Shown in pieces: positions 14,652 through 24,559 of a stretch of 57,108 bases of DNA; position 1 is the stretch's first letter; each line of letters starts with the position of its first letter. The position numbers and the translations under genes are program-made. The stretch is from contig NZ_JAPYKH010000024.1 of assembly GCF_029623345.1 (NCBI RefSeq), forward strand, positions 1 to 57,108, written 5' to 3'. This DNA comes from Sphingomonas phyllosphaerae (GTDB lineage Bacteria; Pseudomonadota; Alphaproteobacteria; Sphingomonadales; Sphingomonadaceae). The notes below the pieces were generated by a model. It worked only from the letters and a program-made list of their open reading frames with translations, made no database searches and was not told the DNA's origin.

Positions 14652-15788
14652 ATGAGCAACGTCGTGATCGCCGGCTACGCCCGGTCGCCCTTCCAGCTCG
14701 CGGGCAAGGGCGAGCTGGCGCGGGTACGCCCCGACGATCTCGCCGCGCAGGTGATCCGCGGGCTGCTCGACAAGACCGGGGTCGATCCCGCCGCGATCGA
14801 GGACATCATCCTGGGCTGCGCCTTTCCCGAGGGCGAGCAGGGGCTCAACGTCGCGCGGCTCGTCGGGCTGCTCGCCGATTTGCCGCTCTCGGTCGGTGGC
14901 ATGACGGTGAACCGCTTCTGCGGCTCGTCGATGAGCGCGATCCACATCGCGATGGGGCAGATCCAGATCGGCGCGGGCGAGGCGTTCATCTGCGCCGGGC
15001 TCGAGTCGATGAGCCGCATCCCGATGGGCGGCTACAACCCGCTGCCCAGTCCCGAGCTCGCGGCCAAAAGCCCGGGCGCGTATATGGGGATGGGTCAGAC
15101 CGCCGAGAACGTCGCGCAGCAGTATCAGATCACCCGCGCCGAGCAGGAGGCGTTCGCGGTGAACAGCCAGCAGAAGGCTGCCACGGCGCGCGCCGAGGGC
15201 CGGCTCGCCGAGGAGATCGTGCCGATCCGCACGAAGAAGGGCGAGGTGACGCAGGACGGCATCATCCGCCCCGAGACCACCGCCGAGGTGCTCGCCGGGC
15301 TCAAGCCCGCGTTCAGCGCGGACGGGTCGGTGACCGCGGGGACCTCCTCGCCGCTCACCGACGGCGCCAGCGCGGTGCTGGTTACCTCCGAGGAGTTCGC
15401 GGCGAAGCACGGCCTCAAGGTGCTGGCGCGGATCGTCGCGGTCGGCGTGGCGGGCTGCGCGCCCGAGACGATGGGGCTGGGACCGATCGGCGCGTCGAGG
15501 AAGGCGCTGGAGCGCGCCGGCATCGCCGCGGGCGACCTCGACGTGGTCGAGATCAACGAGGCCTTCGCCAGCCAGGCGATCGCCTGCATCCGCGACTTGG
15601 GTCTCAAGGAGGAGACGATCAACCTCGACGGCGGCGCGATCGCGATCGGTCACCCGCTCGGCGCCACCGGCGCGCGCATCGTCGGCAAGGCGGCGGCGTT
15701 GCTCGAGCGCGAGGGTGGCCGCTATGCGCTGGCGACGCAATGTATCGGCGGCGGGCAGGGTATCGCCACGGTGCTGGAGCGCGCGTGA
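14652..15788 (+). CDS. fadA: Acetyl-CoA C-acyltransferase (3-ketoacyl-CoA thiolase)
   Basis: A 378-residue thiolase that cleaves 3-ketoacyl-CoA with CoA to acetyl-CoA and a shortened acyl-CoA. The acyl-accepting cysteine is in VNRFCGSSM (near residue 93), the catalytic His in AIGHPLGATGARI, and the second cysteine in ATQCIGGGQG. It forms a two-gene unit with the FadB-like enzyme, whose start is one base after this stop. The ATG at 14652 follows GAGAGGAATGAG. The FadL-type porin 220 bp after the operon fits fatty-acid import feeding this pair. Cytoplasmic. Confidence 0.95.
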   Translation: MSNVVIAGYARSPFQLAGKGELARVRPDDLAAQVIRGLLDKTGVDPAAIEDIILGCAFPEGEQGLNVARLVGLLADLPLSVGGMTVNRFCGSSMSAIHIAMGQIQIGAGEAFICAGLESMSRIPMGGYNPLPSPELAAKSPGAYMGMGQTAENVAQQYQITRAEQEAFAVNSQQKAATARAEGRLAEEIVPIRTKKGEVTQDGIIRPETTAEVLAGLKPAFSADGSVTAGTSSPLTDGASAVLVTSEEFAAKHGLKVLARIVAVGVAGCAPETMGLGPIGASRKALERAGIAAGDLDVVEINEAFASQAIACIRDLGLKEETINLDGGAIAIGHPLGATGARIVGKAAALLEREGGRYALATQCIGGGQGIATVLERA

Positions 15789-15789
15789 C

Positions 15790-18117
15790 ATGAGCGAGGC
15801 TGTGAAGAAGGTCTGCGTCATCGGCGCGGGCGTGATGGGTGCGGGCATCGCCGCGCAGGTCGCCAACGCGGGCGTGCCGGTGCTGCTGCTCGACATCGTG
15901 CCCAAGGACGCGACCGATCGTGACGCGGTCGCGAAGGGCGCGGTCGCGAAGATGCTCAAGACCGAGCCCGCACCGTTCATGTCGACCGCGGCGGCGCGGC
16001 TGGTCGAGACCGGCAACATCGACGACCATCTCGATCGCGTCGCCGAGTGCGACTGGATCGTCGAGGCGATCGTCGAGCGGCTCGACATCAAGCAGGCGCT
16101 CTACGCGCGGCTGGAGCAGTTCAAGCGCCCGGGCACCGCTTTGTCGTCGAATACCTCGACGATCCCGCTCGGCCACCTCGTCGCGGGCCGCTCGGAGCAG
16201 TTCACGCGCGACTTCCTCATCACGCACTTCTTCAACCCGCCGCGCTACATGCGGCTGGTCGAGATCGTCCGCGGCGAGCACACCGACGCGGCCGTGGCGG
16301 AGAAGGTCGAGGCCTTCGTCGACCGCCTTATGGGCAAGCGCGTCGTCCGCGCCAAGGACACGCCGGGCTTCATCGCCAATCGCATCGGCACCTATTGGCT
16401 CGCGGTCGCGGTCAACGCCGCGCTCGACCAGGGACTGACGGTCGAGGAGGCCGACCAGATCGGCGGGCGTCCGATGGGCGTACCCAAGACCGGCATCTTC
16501 GGGCTGATCGATCTGGTCGGCATCGATCTGATGCCGCTGCTGGCGAAGAGCCTCTCCGCGACGCTTCCGGAGGGCGACCCCTATTTCGGTACGGTGCGCG
16601 AGCTGCCGCTGGTCGATCGCATGATCGCCGAGGGCTATACCGGGCGGAAGGGGAAGGGCGGCTTCTACCGGCTCGACAAGAAACCCGACGGCAGCCGCGC
16701 CAAGCTGGCGATCGATCTCGCCAGCGGCGACTATCGCCCCGAGCATAAGCCCGCGGCGTTGCCGCGCGCAGCCGAGAAGGATCTCGCCGCGCTGGTCGCC
16801 GTACCGGGCAAGGTCGGCGACTATGCCTGGACGATCCTCGGCAACGTGCTGAGCTATGCGGCGATGCTGGTCGGCGAGGCGGCCGACGACGTGGTCGCGA
16901 TCGATGACGCGATGAAGCTCGGCTACAATTGGAAGTTCGGCCCGTTCGAGCTGATCGACCGGCTCGGACCGGGCAAGCTCGCCGAGCGGCTCCGCGCGAA
17001 GGGTCGCGCCGTGCCCGCCATCCTCGATGCCGCGGGCGAGCGTCCGTTCTATCGCGTCGAGGGCGGGACGCGGCAGTATCTCGGCCGCGACGGCGCCTAT
17101 CACGACGTGCCGCGCGCCGAGGGCGTGCTGCTGCTCGAGGACGTCAAGCGCCGCTCGGCGCCGATCGCGACTAGCGCCTCCGCGGCGCTGTGGGATGTCG
17201 GCGACGGCGTGCTGTGCCTCGAGTTCACCGCCAAGATGAACGCGCTCGACGGCGAGGTCGCCGCGCTGATCGAGCAGGCGGTGGCGCTGGTGCCCGGGCG
17301 GTTCAAGGCGCTGGTGATCTACAACGAGGGCAGCAACTTCTCGGCGGGCGCCAATCTCGGCCTCGCGCTTTTCGCGGTAAAGGCGGGTGCCTGGGGTGAG
17401 GTGGAGAAGCTGGTCGCGGCCGGGCAGCGCGCGTTCAAGGCGCTGAAATATGCGCCCTTCCCGGTGGTGAGCGCACCCTCGGGGCTGGCGCTGGGCGGCG
17501 GCTGCGAGGTGCTGCTCCACTCGGATGCGGTGCAAGCGCATGCGGAGAGCTATGTCGGGCTGGTCGAGTGCGGCGTCGGGCTGGTGCCCGGCTGGGGCGG
17601 CCACGGCGAGCTGCTCGACCGGCTGGCCAAGCTGCCGACGATGCCCAAGGGGCCGATGCCCGCGGTGATGAAGGCGTTCGAGCTGATCTCGACCGCGCAG
17701 GTCTCCAAGTCCGCGGCGCAAGCCAAGGAGATGGGCTTCCTGCGCGCGAGCGACGGCGTGACGATGAACCGCGATCGGCTGCTCGCTGACGCCAAGACGC
17801 GCGCGCTGGCGCTGGTCGACGGCTATACGCCGCCCGAGCCGCCGGTCTATCGCCTTCCGGGCGAGAGCGGGCGCGTCGGCATCGCGGGCGCGGTCGCCGA
17901 CTTCCATCGCAAGGGCGTCGCCACCGACTATGACGTGGTGGTGGCGGGCCGGCTCGCCGAGGTACTGACCGGCGGCGAAGCGGATCTGGTCGACATCGTC
18001 ACCGAGGAGCAGCTGCTGACGCTGGAGCGAGAGGCGTTCCTCGCCAGCGCGCGTGACGAGCGCACCCACGCGCGGGTGGAGGCGATGCTGATGACCGGCA
18101 AGCCGCTGCGGAACTGA
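15790..18117 (+). CDS. Multifunctional 3-hydroxyacyl-CoA dehydrogenase / enoyl-CoA hydratase
   Basis: A 775-residue beta-oxidation enzyme. Residues 1 to about 300 form the NAD-binding 3-hydroxyacyl-CoA dehydrogenase domain (KVCVIGAGVMGAGIAAQV), followed by its C-terminal helical domain (LGYNWKFGPFELID). Residues about 480-700 form the enoyl-CoA hydratase domain, with oxyanion-hole segment GLALGGGCE and catalytic-region VECGVGLVPGWGG. Dehydrogenase precedes hydratase, the reverse of E. coli FadB, as is usual for this alphaproteobacterial subgroup. The ATG at 15790 begins one base after the thiolase stop; an in-frame extension further upstream would overlap the thiolase and is rejected. It works with the thiolase gene in one complex or pathway. 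Confidence 0.93.
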   Translation: MSEAVKKVCVIGAGVMGAGIAAQVANAGVPVLLLDIVPKDATDRDAVAKGAVAKMLKTEPAPFMSTAAARLVETGNIDDHLDRVAECDWIVEAIVERLDIKQALYARLEQFKRPGTALSSNTSTIPLGHLVAGRSEQFTRDFLITHFFNPPRYMRLVEIVRGEHTDAAVAEKVEAFVDRLMGKRVVRAKDTPGFIANRIGTYWLAVAVNAALDQGLTVEEADQIGGRPMGVPKTGIFGLIDLVGIDLMPLLAKSLSATLPEGDPYFGTVRELPLVDRMIAEGYTGRKGKGGFYRLDKKPDGSRAKLAIDLASGDYRPEHKPAALPRAAEKDLAALVAVPGKVGDYAWTILGNVLSYAAMLVGEAADDVVAIDDAMKLGYNWKFGPFELIDRLGPGKLAERLRAKGRAVPAILDAAGERPFYRVEGGTRQYLGRDGAYHDVPRAEGVLLLEDVKRRSAPIATSASAALWDVGDGVLCLEFTAKMNALDGEVAALIEQAVALVPGRFKALVIYNEGSNFSAGANLGLALFAVKAGAWGEVEKLVAAGQRAFKALKYAPFPVVSAPSGLALGGGCEVLLHSDAVQAHAESYVGLVECGVGLVPGWGGHGELLDRLAKLPTMPKGPMPAVMKAFELISTAQVSKSAAQAKEMGFLRASDGVTMNRDRLLADAKTRALALVDGYTPPEPPVYRLPGESGRVGIAGAVADFHRKGVATDYDVVVAGRLAEVLTGGEADLVDIVTEEQLLTLEREAFLASARDERTHARVEAMLMTGKPLRN

Positions 18118-18203
18118 GGAGAGTAAGCGGGACGTCCTCCCCTTGTGCTCTCGCGCACCACGCGGGAGCGCAGGGCGGCGGGCGACGCGCTGCTTGGCGC
18201 TGG

Positions 18204-18223
18204 GTTCCTGCCTGCACAGGAAC
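18204..18223. repeat. Palindromic repeat, GTTCCTG...CAGGAAC variant
   Basis: A 7-bp stem flanked by CTGG and ACGGC, a variant of the GCTCCTGC...GCAGGAGC family. It lies between the FadB-like gene and the FadL gene. Confidence 0.65.
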
Positions 18224-18337
18224 ACGGCGGCCGACGTGAAGAGCCCGACCGACCGACCATACACTTTCCTTCATCACGCGTTCAGCCCGGCTGGCCGCAG
18301 GCAGATCACATAAACGTCACAAATGAGAGGTTCGCAC

Positions 18338-19639
18338 ATGTCCCCGTCGAAGAAGCTTGCGGTGTCGCTCACCGCCGCCGGCGCGGCGCTGGCAAGCGCC
18401 GGCATCGCGCACGCCCAGGCCTTTTACCTCCAGGAACAGGCCGCGCGCGCCGCGGGCCGCGCTTTTTCGGGCGAGGCGGCGGATACCGGCGCGGCGTCCT
18501 TGTGGTGGAACCCGGCGGCGATCGGCGGGCAGGAGCGCGCCGAAGCCACCGTCAGCGCCTCGGTAATCCTGCCCAAGGGCAGGGTGAACAACAACAACAC
18601 GCTGATCCGCCGCCCCGGCGGCACCTTCGCGCCGGTGGGCGGCGACGCCACCTCGGAGGACCCGATCAACAACGGCGTGCTGCCCTCGGGCGCGATCGCG
18701 GTGCCGCTGACCGATCGGCTCGCGGTCGGCCTTGCGGTCACCTCGCCCTACAGCTTCACCACCGATTATAGCGGCGACAGCTGGGCGCGCTACAGCGCCG
18801 ATCGCACCTATCTGCGCACCTTCGACATCCAACCCTCGGTCGGCGTGGCGGTGACCGACTGGCTGCGCGTCGGCGGCGCGGCCAATGTCGAGCATGCCGA
18901 GGCCAGCCTGACCAACGCGCTGCCCAACCTCGCCGCGGCGCTGCCCGACGGCAGTCAGAAGCTCGCCGGCGGCGGCTGGGACGTGGGCTGGAGCGCCGGC
19001 TTCCAGATGCACAATGACTGGGCGACCGTGGGCGTCAGCTACAAGTCGTCGATCCAGCATAATCTCAAGGGCGATCTCACCGTCAGCGGCTTGCTCGGCC
19101 CGCTCGCGGCTAACAATCGCGAGATCAACGGTGTCGATGCCAGCTTCTCCACACCCGCGCAGGTGATCGTCGGAGGCCGCTTCCGCGTCACCCCGGCGCT
19201 GACGCTCAACGCGCAGACGATCCGCTACACCTGGGAGAAGTTCGACGCGATCCGCCTCGGCGCGCCGGTCAACGCCGCGCTGCCCGAGAATTACCGTAAC
19301 ACGTGGAGCTACGCGGGCGGTATCGATTATGCGGTGTCACCGCGGCTGACGTTGCGCGGCGGCGTGCAGCGCGCGCTCACCCCGACCCGCGACGGCGAGC
19401 GCGACGCGCGCGTACCCGACGCGAACCGCTGGAATTACGCGCTGGGCGCGTCCTTCGACGTGACGCCGAGCTTCTCGCTCGACCTCGCGGGCAATTACGT
19501 CGACTTCGCCGACACGACGATCGACCGCACCACCGCGGCTTATGCCGGCACCGCGGCGCAGACGCCGGTGCTGGTCAACGGCACGCTCACCGACGCGCGC
19601 GCGCTGGTGTTCTCGGCGGGCGGGCGCGTGCGGTTCTGA
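18338..19639 (+). CDS. fadL: FadL/OmpP1 family outer-membrane long-chain fatty acid transporter
   Basis: A 433-residue outer-membrane beta-barrel with a signal peptide ending in AHAQA. The mature N-terminus (FYLQEQAARAAGRAFSGEAADTGAASLWWNPAAIGG) is the FadL hatch signature, with the conserved NPA. The protein ends in aromatic F (GGRVRF), as barrel proteins do. The ATG at 18338 was chosen because GAGAGG lies 7 bases upstream; an ATG 15 bases earlier is in frame. It imports long-chain fatty acids or other hydrophobic compounds, and its position behind the thiolase/FadB-like pair supports a fatty-acid role. Confidence 0.9.
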   Translation: MSPSKKLAVSLTAAGAALASAGIAHAQAFYLQEQAARAAGRAFSGEAADTGAASLWWNPAAIGGQERAEATVSASVILPKGRVNNNNTLIRRPGGTFAPVGGDATSEDPINNGVLPSGAIAVPLTDRLAVGLAVTSPYSFTTDYSGDSWARYSADRTYLRTFDIQPSVGVAVTDWLRVGGAANVEHAEASLTNALPNLAAALPDGSQKLAGGGWDVGWSAGFQMHNDWATVGVSYKSSIQHNLKGDLTVSGLLGPLAANNREINGVDASFSTPAQVIVGGRFRVTPALTLNAQTIRYTWEKFDAIRLGAPVNAALPENYRNTWSYAGGIDYAVSPRLTLRGGVQRALTPTRDGERDARVPDANRWNYALGASFDVTPSFSLDLAGNYVDFADTTIDRTTAAYAGTAAQTPVLVNGTLTDARALVFSAGGRVRF

Positions 19640-19686
19640 GGGAGAGAGGACCGCCGTTCCCCTTACCCGTCCGCCTCGAGTAGCGA

Positions 19687-19760
19687 TCGAGCCTGTCGAG
19701 ATCGCGTATCGAGAAGGCGCCGCGCGGGTGCCTCTCGATACGCCGTCTCGACAGGCTCGA
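19687..19760. terminator. Long inverted repeat between convergent fadL and mfd, probable bidirectional terminator or REP-like element
   Basis: TCGAGCCTGTCGAGA and GTATCGAGA (19687-19714) pair perfectly with TCTCGATAC and TCTCGACAGGCTCGA (19733-19760), apart from a 4-base internal bulge: 24 paired bases around an 18-base loop. It lies between two genes that end facing each other. No U-tract follows on either strand, so termination is inferred. Confidence 0.6.
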
Positions 19761-19890
19761 CGACTATTCGAGCCGAACGGAAGTGGATGCCAGGGGCGAG
19801 CCGAGCGGGTGAGTTGAGCCTGGTCTGAGCCGTCCGCCGCGAGGCCATACGCTGGACGCTCAGCTCAGCGCGGCGCCCTCAGTCGCCCGC

Positions 19891-22800
19891 TCACCCCCCC
19901 GCCAGCTCGCGCAACAGCGCTCCCGCGCGTTCCAGCCGGTCGCGCGGCGCGTCGATCCGCTCGCGCAGCAGCAGCCGACGCTCCTTCGCCTCCAGCCCAT
20001 GCGCAGCGGGGTCGATCTCCGCGCCCGGCCGCGGCGTCAGCGCGATCGCCGCCGGACCGGCAGCTACCGCCGCGATCCCCGCCGCACGCGCGTCGACGCG
20101 CAGCCGCGCCACCGACAGCAGCGTGCGCGCCTCGTCGGGCAGCGCACCGAAGCGATCCTCCAGCTCCTCCTCCAGCGCGTCGAGCGCCTCCGCCTCGTCG
20201 ATCCGCGCCAGCCGCGTGTAGATCGTCACGCGGATCTCCTCGTCGCGGATCCACGTCTCGGGAAGCCGACCGCCTACCTCGAGCTGGAGCTCGGGCGTCC
20301 AGCGCTCCACTTCTTCGCCGCGGGCACGGCGCAACGCGCCCTCGAGCAGCTGCTGGTAGAGGTCGATCCCGATCAGCTTCATATGCCCCGCCTGGGTGTC
20401 GCCGAGCAGGTCACCCGCGCCGCGCATGTCGAGGTCGCGCGCGCTGATCGCGAAGCCGGCGCCGAGCCGGTCAAACGCCTCCAGCGTGCGCAGCCGCTTC
20501 AAGGTGCGCGGCGCGATCTCATGCTCGGGATCGGTGACGAGCAGAACATGCCCGCGCCGAGTCCCGCGTCCGACCCGCCCGCGCAGCTGGTGGAGCTGCG
20601 ACAGGCCGAAGCGGTCGGCGCGCCAGATCACCATCGTGTTGGCGCGCGGGACGTCGAGTCCCGCCTCGATGATGTTGGTGGCGAGCAGCACGTCGCCATC
20701 GCCGCCGGCGAAGCGCACCATCGCCTCGTCGATCTCGGCGGCCGGCATCTTGCCGTGCGCCTGGACCAGCGACAGCTCGGGGACGAGCCGGGCGAGCCTG
20801 TCGGCGATCCCGGCCATGTCCTCGATCCGCGGCACCACCACGAAGCTTTGCCCGCCACGCGCGCGCTCGCGCAGCAGCGCTGCGCGCAGCGTCTCGGGGT
20901 CGAACACGCCCACCGCGGTGCGGATCGGCTGACGCCGCGCCGGCGGCGTCGCGATGATCGAGAGCTGCTGGAGCCCAACTAATGCACTCTGGAGCGTGCG
21001 CGGGATCGGCGTGGCGCTCAGCGTCAGCACATGGCCGGCGGAGAGCGCGCGCAGCTTCTCCTTGTCGGCGGTGCCGAAGCGCTGCTCCTCATCGATCACC
21101 ACCAGCGCGAGGTCGTGATAGTCGACGCCCTTGCCCGCGACCGCGCCGGTCCCGATCACGACGCGGATCGAGCCGTCGGCGAGCCCGGCCTTGACGCGCT
21201 TCTTCTCCGCCGCACTGCTCAGCCGCGACAGGCCGGCCACCTCGATCCCGAGCGGCTCGAAGCGGCGCGCGAAGCTCTCCAGATGCTGACGCGCCAGCAC
21301 CGTCGTTGGCGCCGCGATCGCGACCTGCTTGCCGGCGAGCGCCGCGATCGCGGCGGCACGGAGCGCGACCTCGGTCTTGCCGTAGCCCACGTCGCCGACG
21401 ATCAGCCGATCCATCGGCCTGCCAGAGGCGAGATCATGGCGCACCGCCTCGATCGCGCGCGCCTGGTCGGCGGTCTCGGTGAAGGCGAAGCCGGCGGCGA
21501 ACCGCTCGTAGGCCGCGGCCTCGGGCTCGAGCACCGGCGCCTCGCGCGCCTCGCGCTCGCGCGCCACCTCGGTGAGCTGGCGCGCGCTCTCCGCGATCGT
21601 CGCGTCGATCTCGCCGCGACGCTTCTGCCAGCTCGACCCGTCGAGCCGGTCGAGCGTCACCGCGTCCGCGTCCGCGCCGTAGCGCCAGATGCGGTCCGCC
21701 TCCGCGACCGGCACGAGCCGCACGCCATCGTCGGCATAGCCCAGCTTGATTGCGTCGCCGTCCTCCTCGCCCGGCAGGCGCTCGAGCCCGAGCACCACGC
21801 CGATGCCATGTTCCTCATGGACGACGACGTCGCCGACGCGGATCTCGCCGGTCTCGAACACCGCCAGGTCGGCGGGGGCGGTGGCGAGGCTCTCGCGCTC
21901 GGCGCGGCTGCCGAGCAGGTCGGCGGCGGCGACCGCGATCACACCCTCGCGCCGGAAGCCGCGATCCGCGGGCAGCGCGAGCCCGACGAGCGCGCCCTTC
22001 TTCGCCTTCGCGACCTCGGCCCAGGAGTCGACCGTAGCGATCTCGTCCTTGAGCGCCTTGGCGACGCGGCGGCGCAGGAAGCGCAGGTCGCGCTCGCTGC
22101 CGAGCAGCGCCACGCGGCCGCCTTCCTCACGCGCGGCGCGGGCGAGCTTGGCGAAGGCGCGTAGCGGCGCCTTGCGCTCAACGAAGCGCGGCGGTGGGTC
22201 ACCGGCACGATCGACGCCGGCCTGGTCGCACCCGGCGAGCGCCTTCGCCCAAACCGCCTCCTCGACCACGTCGACAAGCGTACGATGCGGCGAGCGCTTG
22301 GCGGTGTCGGCGGCCAGCGCGAGGAATCGGCGCCGCCGCTCCTCGGCCGCGGGACCGATCACGACCAGCGCGCCGGGGAGATGGTCGAGCAGGGTCGTTG
22401 TCGCGCCGGGCTTCTCCGCGGGAGACGCGATTAGATCCGGTTCCGACACGCGTCCCAGCTCGCGCTCCTCCAGCTCCTCGGTCGTGCGCTGGTCTGCCGG
22501 GTCATAGCTGCGCAGGCCGACGACCTTGCCCGCGGCCACCTCAATTCGCAGCGGCTGCGGCGTGTCGGCAGGGAAAATGTCGAGAACCTGACCGCGCAGC
22601 GCCACCTCGCCGGGCTCGTCGACCCGTTCGTCGGCGACATAACCGATTGCGATCAGCTCCTCGTAGAGCTGCGCGAGATCGAGCGCGGCGCCGCGGCGGA
22701 TCGTCGGCGGCTCGGCCTCGAACGCCGCGGGGAGCGGATAGGCGCGCGCCAGCGCCTCGCCGGTAGTGACACAGGCGATACGCGGCCGCTGGCCCTTCTT

Positions 22801-23103
22801 CTTGGTCAGAAGCCGCAGCCGGCGCAGTGCCGAGACCCGCTGGCCGACGTTCGCGGGGGAGGCGGCGGCTTTCTCGCCCGGCAGCGCGTCGCTGCCCGGG
22901 CAGAAGATGACGCAGGCCGCGGGCATCGCCGCGGCTAGGGCGTGCGCCAGGGAGAGGCCGCGCGCCTCGTCGACGGCGGCGACGAACAGGTCACGGTCGC
23001 TGAGCAGCTCGGCCAAGGCGGCGGCACTTTCGGCAACACCCAGCTGCGGCGTCGGCAACGGGTCGGTCAGCGCCGGGAGCGCTGCCGCCTCTATCTCGGT
23101 CAT
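19891..23103 (-). CDS. mfd: Transcription-repair coupling factor (Mfd)
   Basis: A 1070-residue DNA translocase that removes stalled RNA polymerase and recruits UvrA. An N-terminal UvrB-like region comes first. The CarD-like RNA-polymerase-interaction domain is near residue 420 (VGDVVVHEEHGIGVV). The helicase core has Walker A GDVGYGKTEVA near 568 and the DEEQ box VIDEEQRFG near 668, then the TRG region (RADRFGLSQLHQLRGRVGRG) and a C-terminal D7 domain. It is somewhat shorter than E. coli Mfd (1148 residues), mostly through compact linkers. It is a single-copy housekeeping gene, divergent from a small exported protein. Confidence 0.97.
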   Translation of the reverse strand: MTEIEAAALPALTDPLPTPQLGVAESAAALAELLSDRDLFVAAVDEARGLSLAHALAAAMPAACVIFCPGSDALPGEKAAASPANVGQRVSALRRLRLLTKKKGQRPRIACVTTGEALARAYPLPAAFEAEPPTIRRGAALDLAQLYEELIAIGYVADERVDEPGEVALRGQVLDIFPADTPQPLRIEVAAGKVVGLRSYDPADQRTTEELEERELGRVSEPDLIASPAEKPGATTTLLDHLPGALVVIGPAAEERRRRFLALAADTAKRSPHRTLVDVVEEAVWAKALAGCDQAGVDRAGDPPPRFVERKAPLRAFAKLARAAREEGGRVALLGSERDLRFLRRRVAKALKDEIATVDSWAEVAKAKKGALVGLALPADRGFRREGVIAVAAADLLGSRAERESLATAPADLAVFETGEIRVGDVVVHEEHGIGVVLGLERLPGEEDGDAIKLGYADDGVRLVPVAEADRIWRYGADADAVTLDRLDGSSWQKRRGEIDATIAESARQLTEVAREREAREAPVLEPEAAAYERFAAGFAFTETADQARAIEAVRHDLASGRPMDRLIVGDVGYGKTEVALRAAAIAALAGKQVAIAAPTTVLARQHLESFARRFEPLGIEVAGLSRLSSAAEKKRVKAGLADGSIRVVIGTGAVAGKGVDYHDLALVVIDEEQRFGTADKEKLRALSAGHVLTLSATPIPRTLQSALVGLQQLSIIATPPARRQPIRTAVGVFDPETLRAALLRERARGGQSFVVVPRIEDMAGIADRLARLVPELSLVQAHGKMPAAEIDEAMVRFAGGDGDVLLATNIIEAGLDVPRANTMVIWRADRFGLSQLHQLRGRVGRGTRRGHVLLVTDPEHEIAPRTLKRLRTLEAFDRLGAGFAISARDLDMRGAGDLLGDTQAGHMKLIGIDLYQQLLEGALRRARGEEVERWTPELQLEVGGRLPETWIRDEEIRVTIYTRLARIDEAEALDALEEELEDRFGALPDEARTLLSVARLRVDARAAGIAAVAAGPAAIALTPRPGAEIDPAAHGLEAKERRLLLRERIDAPRDRLERAGALLRELAGG

Positions 23104-23194
23104 TCGGCTAAACCCCTGAAGTTAGGGGGAGGAACGAGCCTGATCGGGCGGCGTTCCCTTGCCTTTGAGACGGTAAGAGGCGCGAGGTGGTACG

Positions 23195-23593
23195 ATGCTG
23201 AGGGCGAGCGTAGCGATGGCGATGGTGGCGCTGCTCGCGGCCGCACCAGCGGCGGCGAAGCGCAAGACGCCGGACGCGGAGCTGGCGGAGCTGCTCAAGG
23301 GCCGCACCGCCGAGCCGGCGGTGCGCTGCATCACGCCGACAACGAACGATTCGCAGCGGATCATCTCGGGCAAGGCAATCGTCTACGGCAATGGACGGCG
23401 GATCTGGGTCAACGTGCCGATCGGCCGGCTCGACACGATGCGCTGGGACGATGTGCTGGTGACCGAGCGTTTCGGCGGGCAATTGTGCCGTAACGATCAG
23501 ATCCGGATCGTCGATCGTTTCTCGCACGTGCCGCGGCCGATCCTGCGGCTGGGCGACTTCGTGCCCTATGTGAAGGGGCCAGCGCAGCGGTGA
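23195..23593 (+). CDS. Small exported protein of unknown function
   Basis: A 132-residue protein with a clear signal peptide (AMAMVALLAAAPAAAKRK). The mature part has two cysteines (VRCITP and GQLCRND) and a strand-rich pattern including GRRIWVNVPIGRLDTMRWDDVLVTERFGG. I do not recognise a characterised family; similar small secreted proteins are common in sphingomonads. It is divergent from mfd with 91 bp between starts. The two cysteines could form a disulfide in the periplasm. It is followed by a repeat and converges with glpR. Confidence 0.75.
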   Translation: MLRASVAMAMVALLAAAPAAAKRKTPDAELAELLKGRTAEPAVRCITPTTNDSQRIISGKAIVYGNGRRIWVNVPIGRLDTMRWDDVLVTERFGGQLCRNDQIRIVDRFSHVPRPILRLGDFVPYVKGPAQR

Positions 23594-23622
23594 GAGGGGC
23601 ACGTGTCGAGCCCACGAACGGC

Positions 23623-23648
23623 GTTATCCTGAACTCGTTTCAGGATAC
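23623..23648. repeat. Palindromic repeat ATCCTGAACTCGTTTCAGGAT
   Basis: ATCCTGAA and TTCAGGAT arms around CTCGT. The same family recurs at 28531-28624 (two inverted copies), 44758-44852 and 49640-49733. This copy lies between convergent genes. Confidence 0.75.
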
Positions 23649-23770
23649 ACCAAGGCTCGTATTCGTCGGCCGCTGTGCCGAAGCGCGTGTGACCCGTGAA
23701 ACAAGGTCTCGATGACGCCGACCAGCTTGAGGATGACGCCAGTCCGCAGACGCGTCGTCCACACCTTCAA

Positions 23771-24559
23771 TCACCCCGCCTCGATCACCTGCACGCCATG
23801 CTCGTGGCAGGCGCGCAGCAGCGCCTCGGGCAGCGGCTGGTCGGTGACGAGATAGTCCGCCATGTCGAGCCGCCCGACCCGCACCGGCGCCGCGCGCCCG
23901 ACCTTTGAGGAGTCGACCACCAGGATCACTTGGCGCGCGTTGCGCGCGATCGTCTGGGTGACCTGCACCTCGTCTGCGGCAAAGTCGAGCAGGCTGCCGT
24001 CGACGTCGATCGCGGAGGCGCCGATCAGCGCGACGTCGACCTTGAAGCTCTCGATGAAGCGCATCGCCAGCGCCCCTACCACCGCGCGATCGCCGCGCCG
24101 GACCTGCCCGCCGACCACTACCAGCTCGATTCCGTCATGCCCGTCGAGCAGGTCGATGACGTTCAGGTTGTTCGAGATCACCAGCAGGTCGCGGTGCGCC
24201 ACCAGCTGCCCCGCGACCGCCTCGGTGGTGGTGCCGATGTTGATGAACAATGATGCGCCGTTCGGGATCAGCGCGGCCGCCGCGGCGCCGATCGCTGCCT
24301 TGGCGCCGGTGGCGATGTCGCGGCGCCTGGCATAAGCGAGATTGTCGATTCCCGACGTGACGATCGCGCCGCCGTGGACGCGCGAGAGCAGCGCGCGGCG
24401 CGCGAGCACGTTGAGGTCGCGACGGATCGTCTGCGGAGTGACCTCGAACCGCGCGGCGAGGTCGTCGACCGTGACGCGCCCGGCACCGCGCGCCAGCGCG
24501 AGGATGCGGCGGTGGCGCTCAACCGCGGGATCGCCGCCCTCCGACGCGTCCGCGCTCAC
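23771..24559 (-). CDS. glpR: DeoR-family repressor of glycerol genes
   Basis: A 262-residue regulator. The N-terminal winged helix (ERHRRILALARGAGRVTVDDLAARFEVTPQTIRRDLNVL) is the DeoR signature; the C-terminal sensor domain carries INIGTTTEAVA and VDSSKVGR, the phosphosugar-binding motifs. The GTG start at 24559 was chosen because it overlaps the glpD stop as GTGA and leaves a normal N-terminus; longer starts would run into glpD. By context it senses glycerol 3-phosphate and represses glpD and glpFK through the inverted repeat at 26113-26142. Confidence 0.92.
   Translation of the reverse strand: MSADASEGGDPAVERHRRILALARGAGRVTVDDLAARFEVTPQTIRRDLNVLARRALLSRVHGGAIVTSGIDNLAYARRRDIATGAKAAIGAAAAALIPNGASLFINIGTTTEAVAGQLVAHRDLLVISNNLNVIDLLDGHDGIELVVVGGQVRRGDRAVVGALAMRFIESFKVDVALIGASAIDVDGSLLDFAADEVQVTQTIARNARQVILVVDSSKVGRAAPVRVGRLDMADYLVTDQPLPEALLRACHEHGVQVIEAG

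Noticed and set aside
15619..18264. A long minus-strand open frame across the FadB-like gene
   Set aside because: Antisense shadow of a well-motifed enzyme gene; no domain, no ribosome-binding site.
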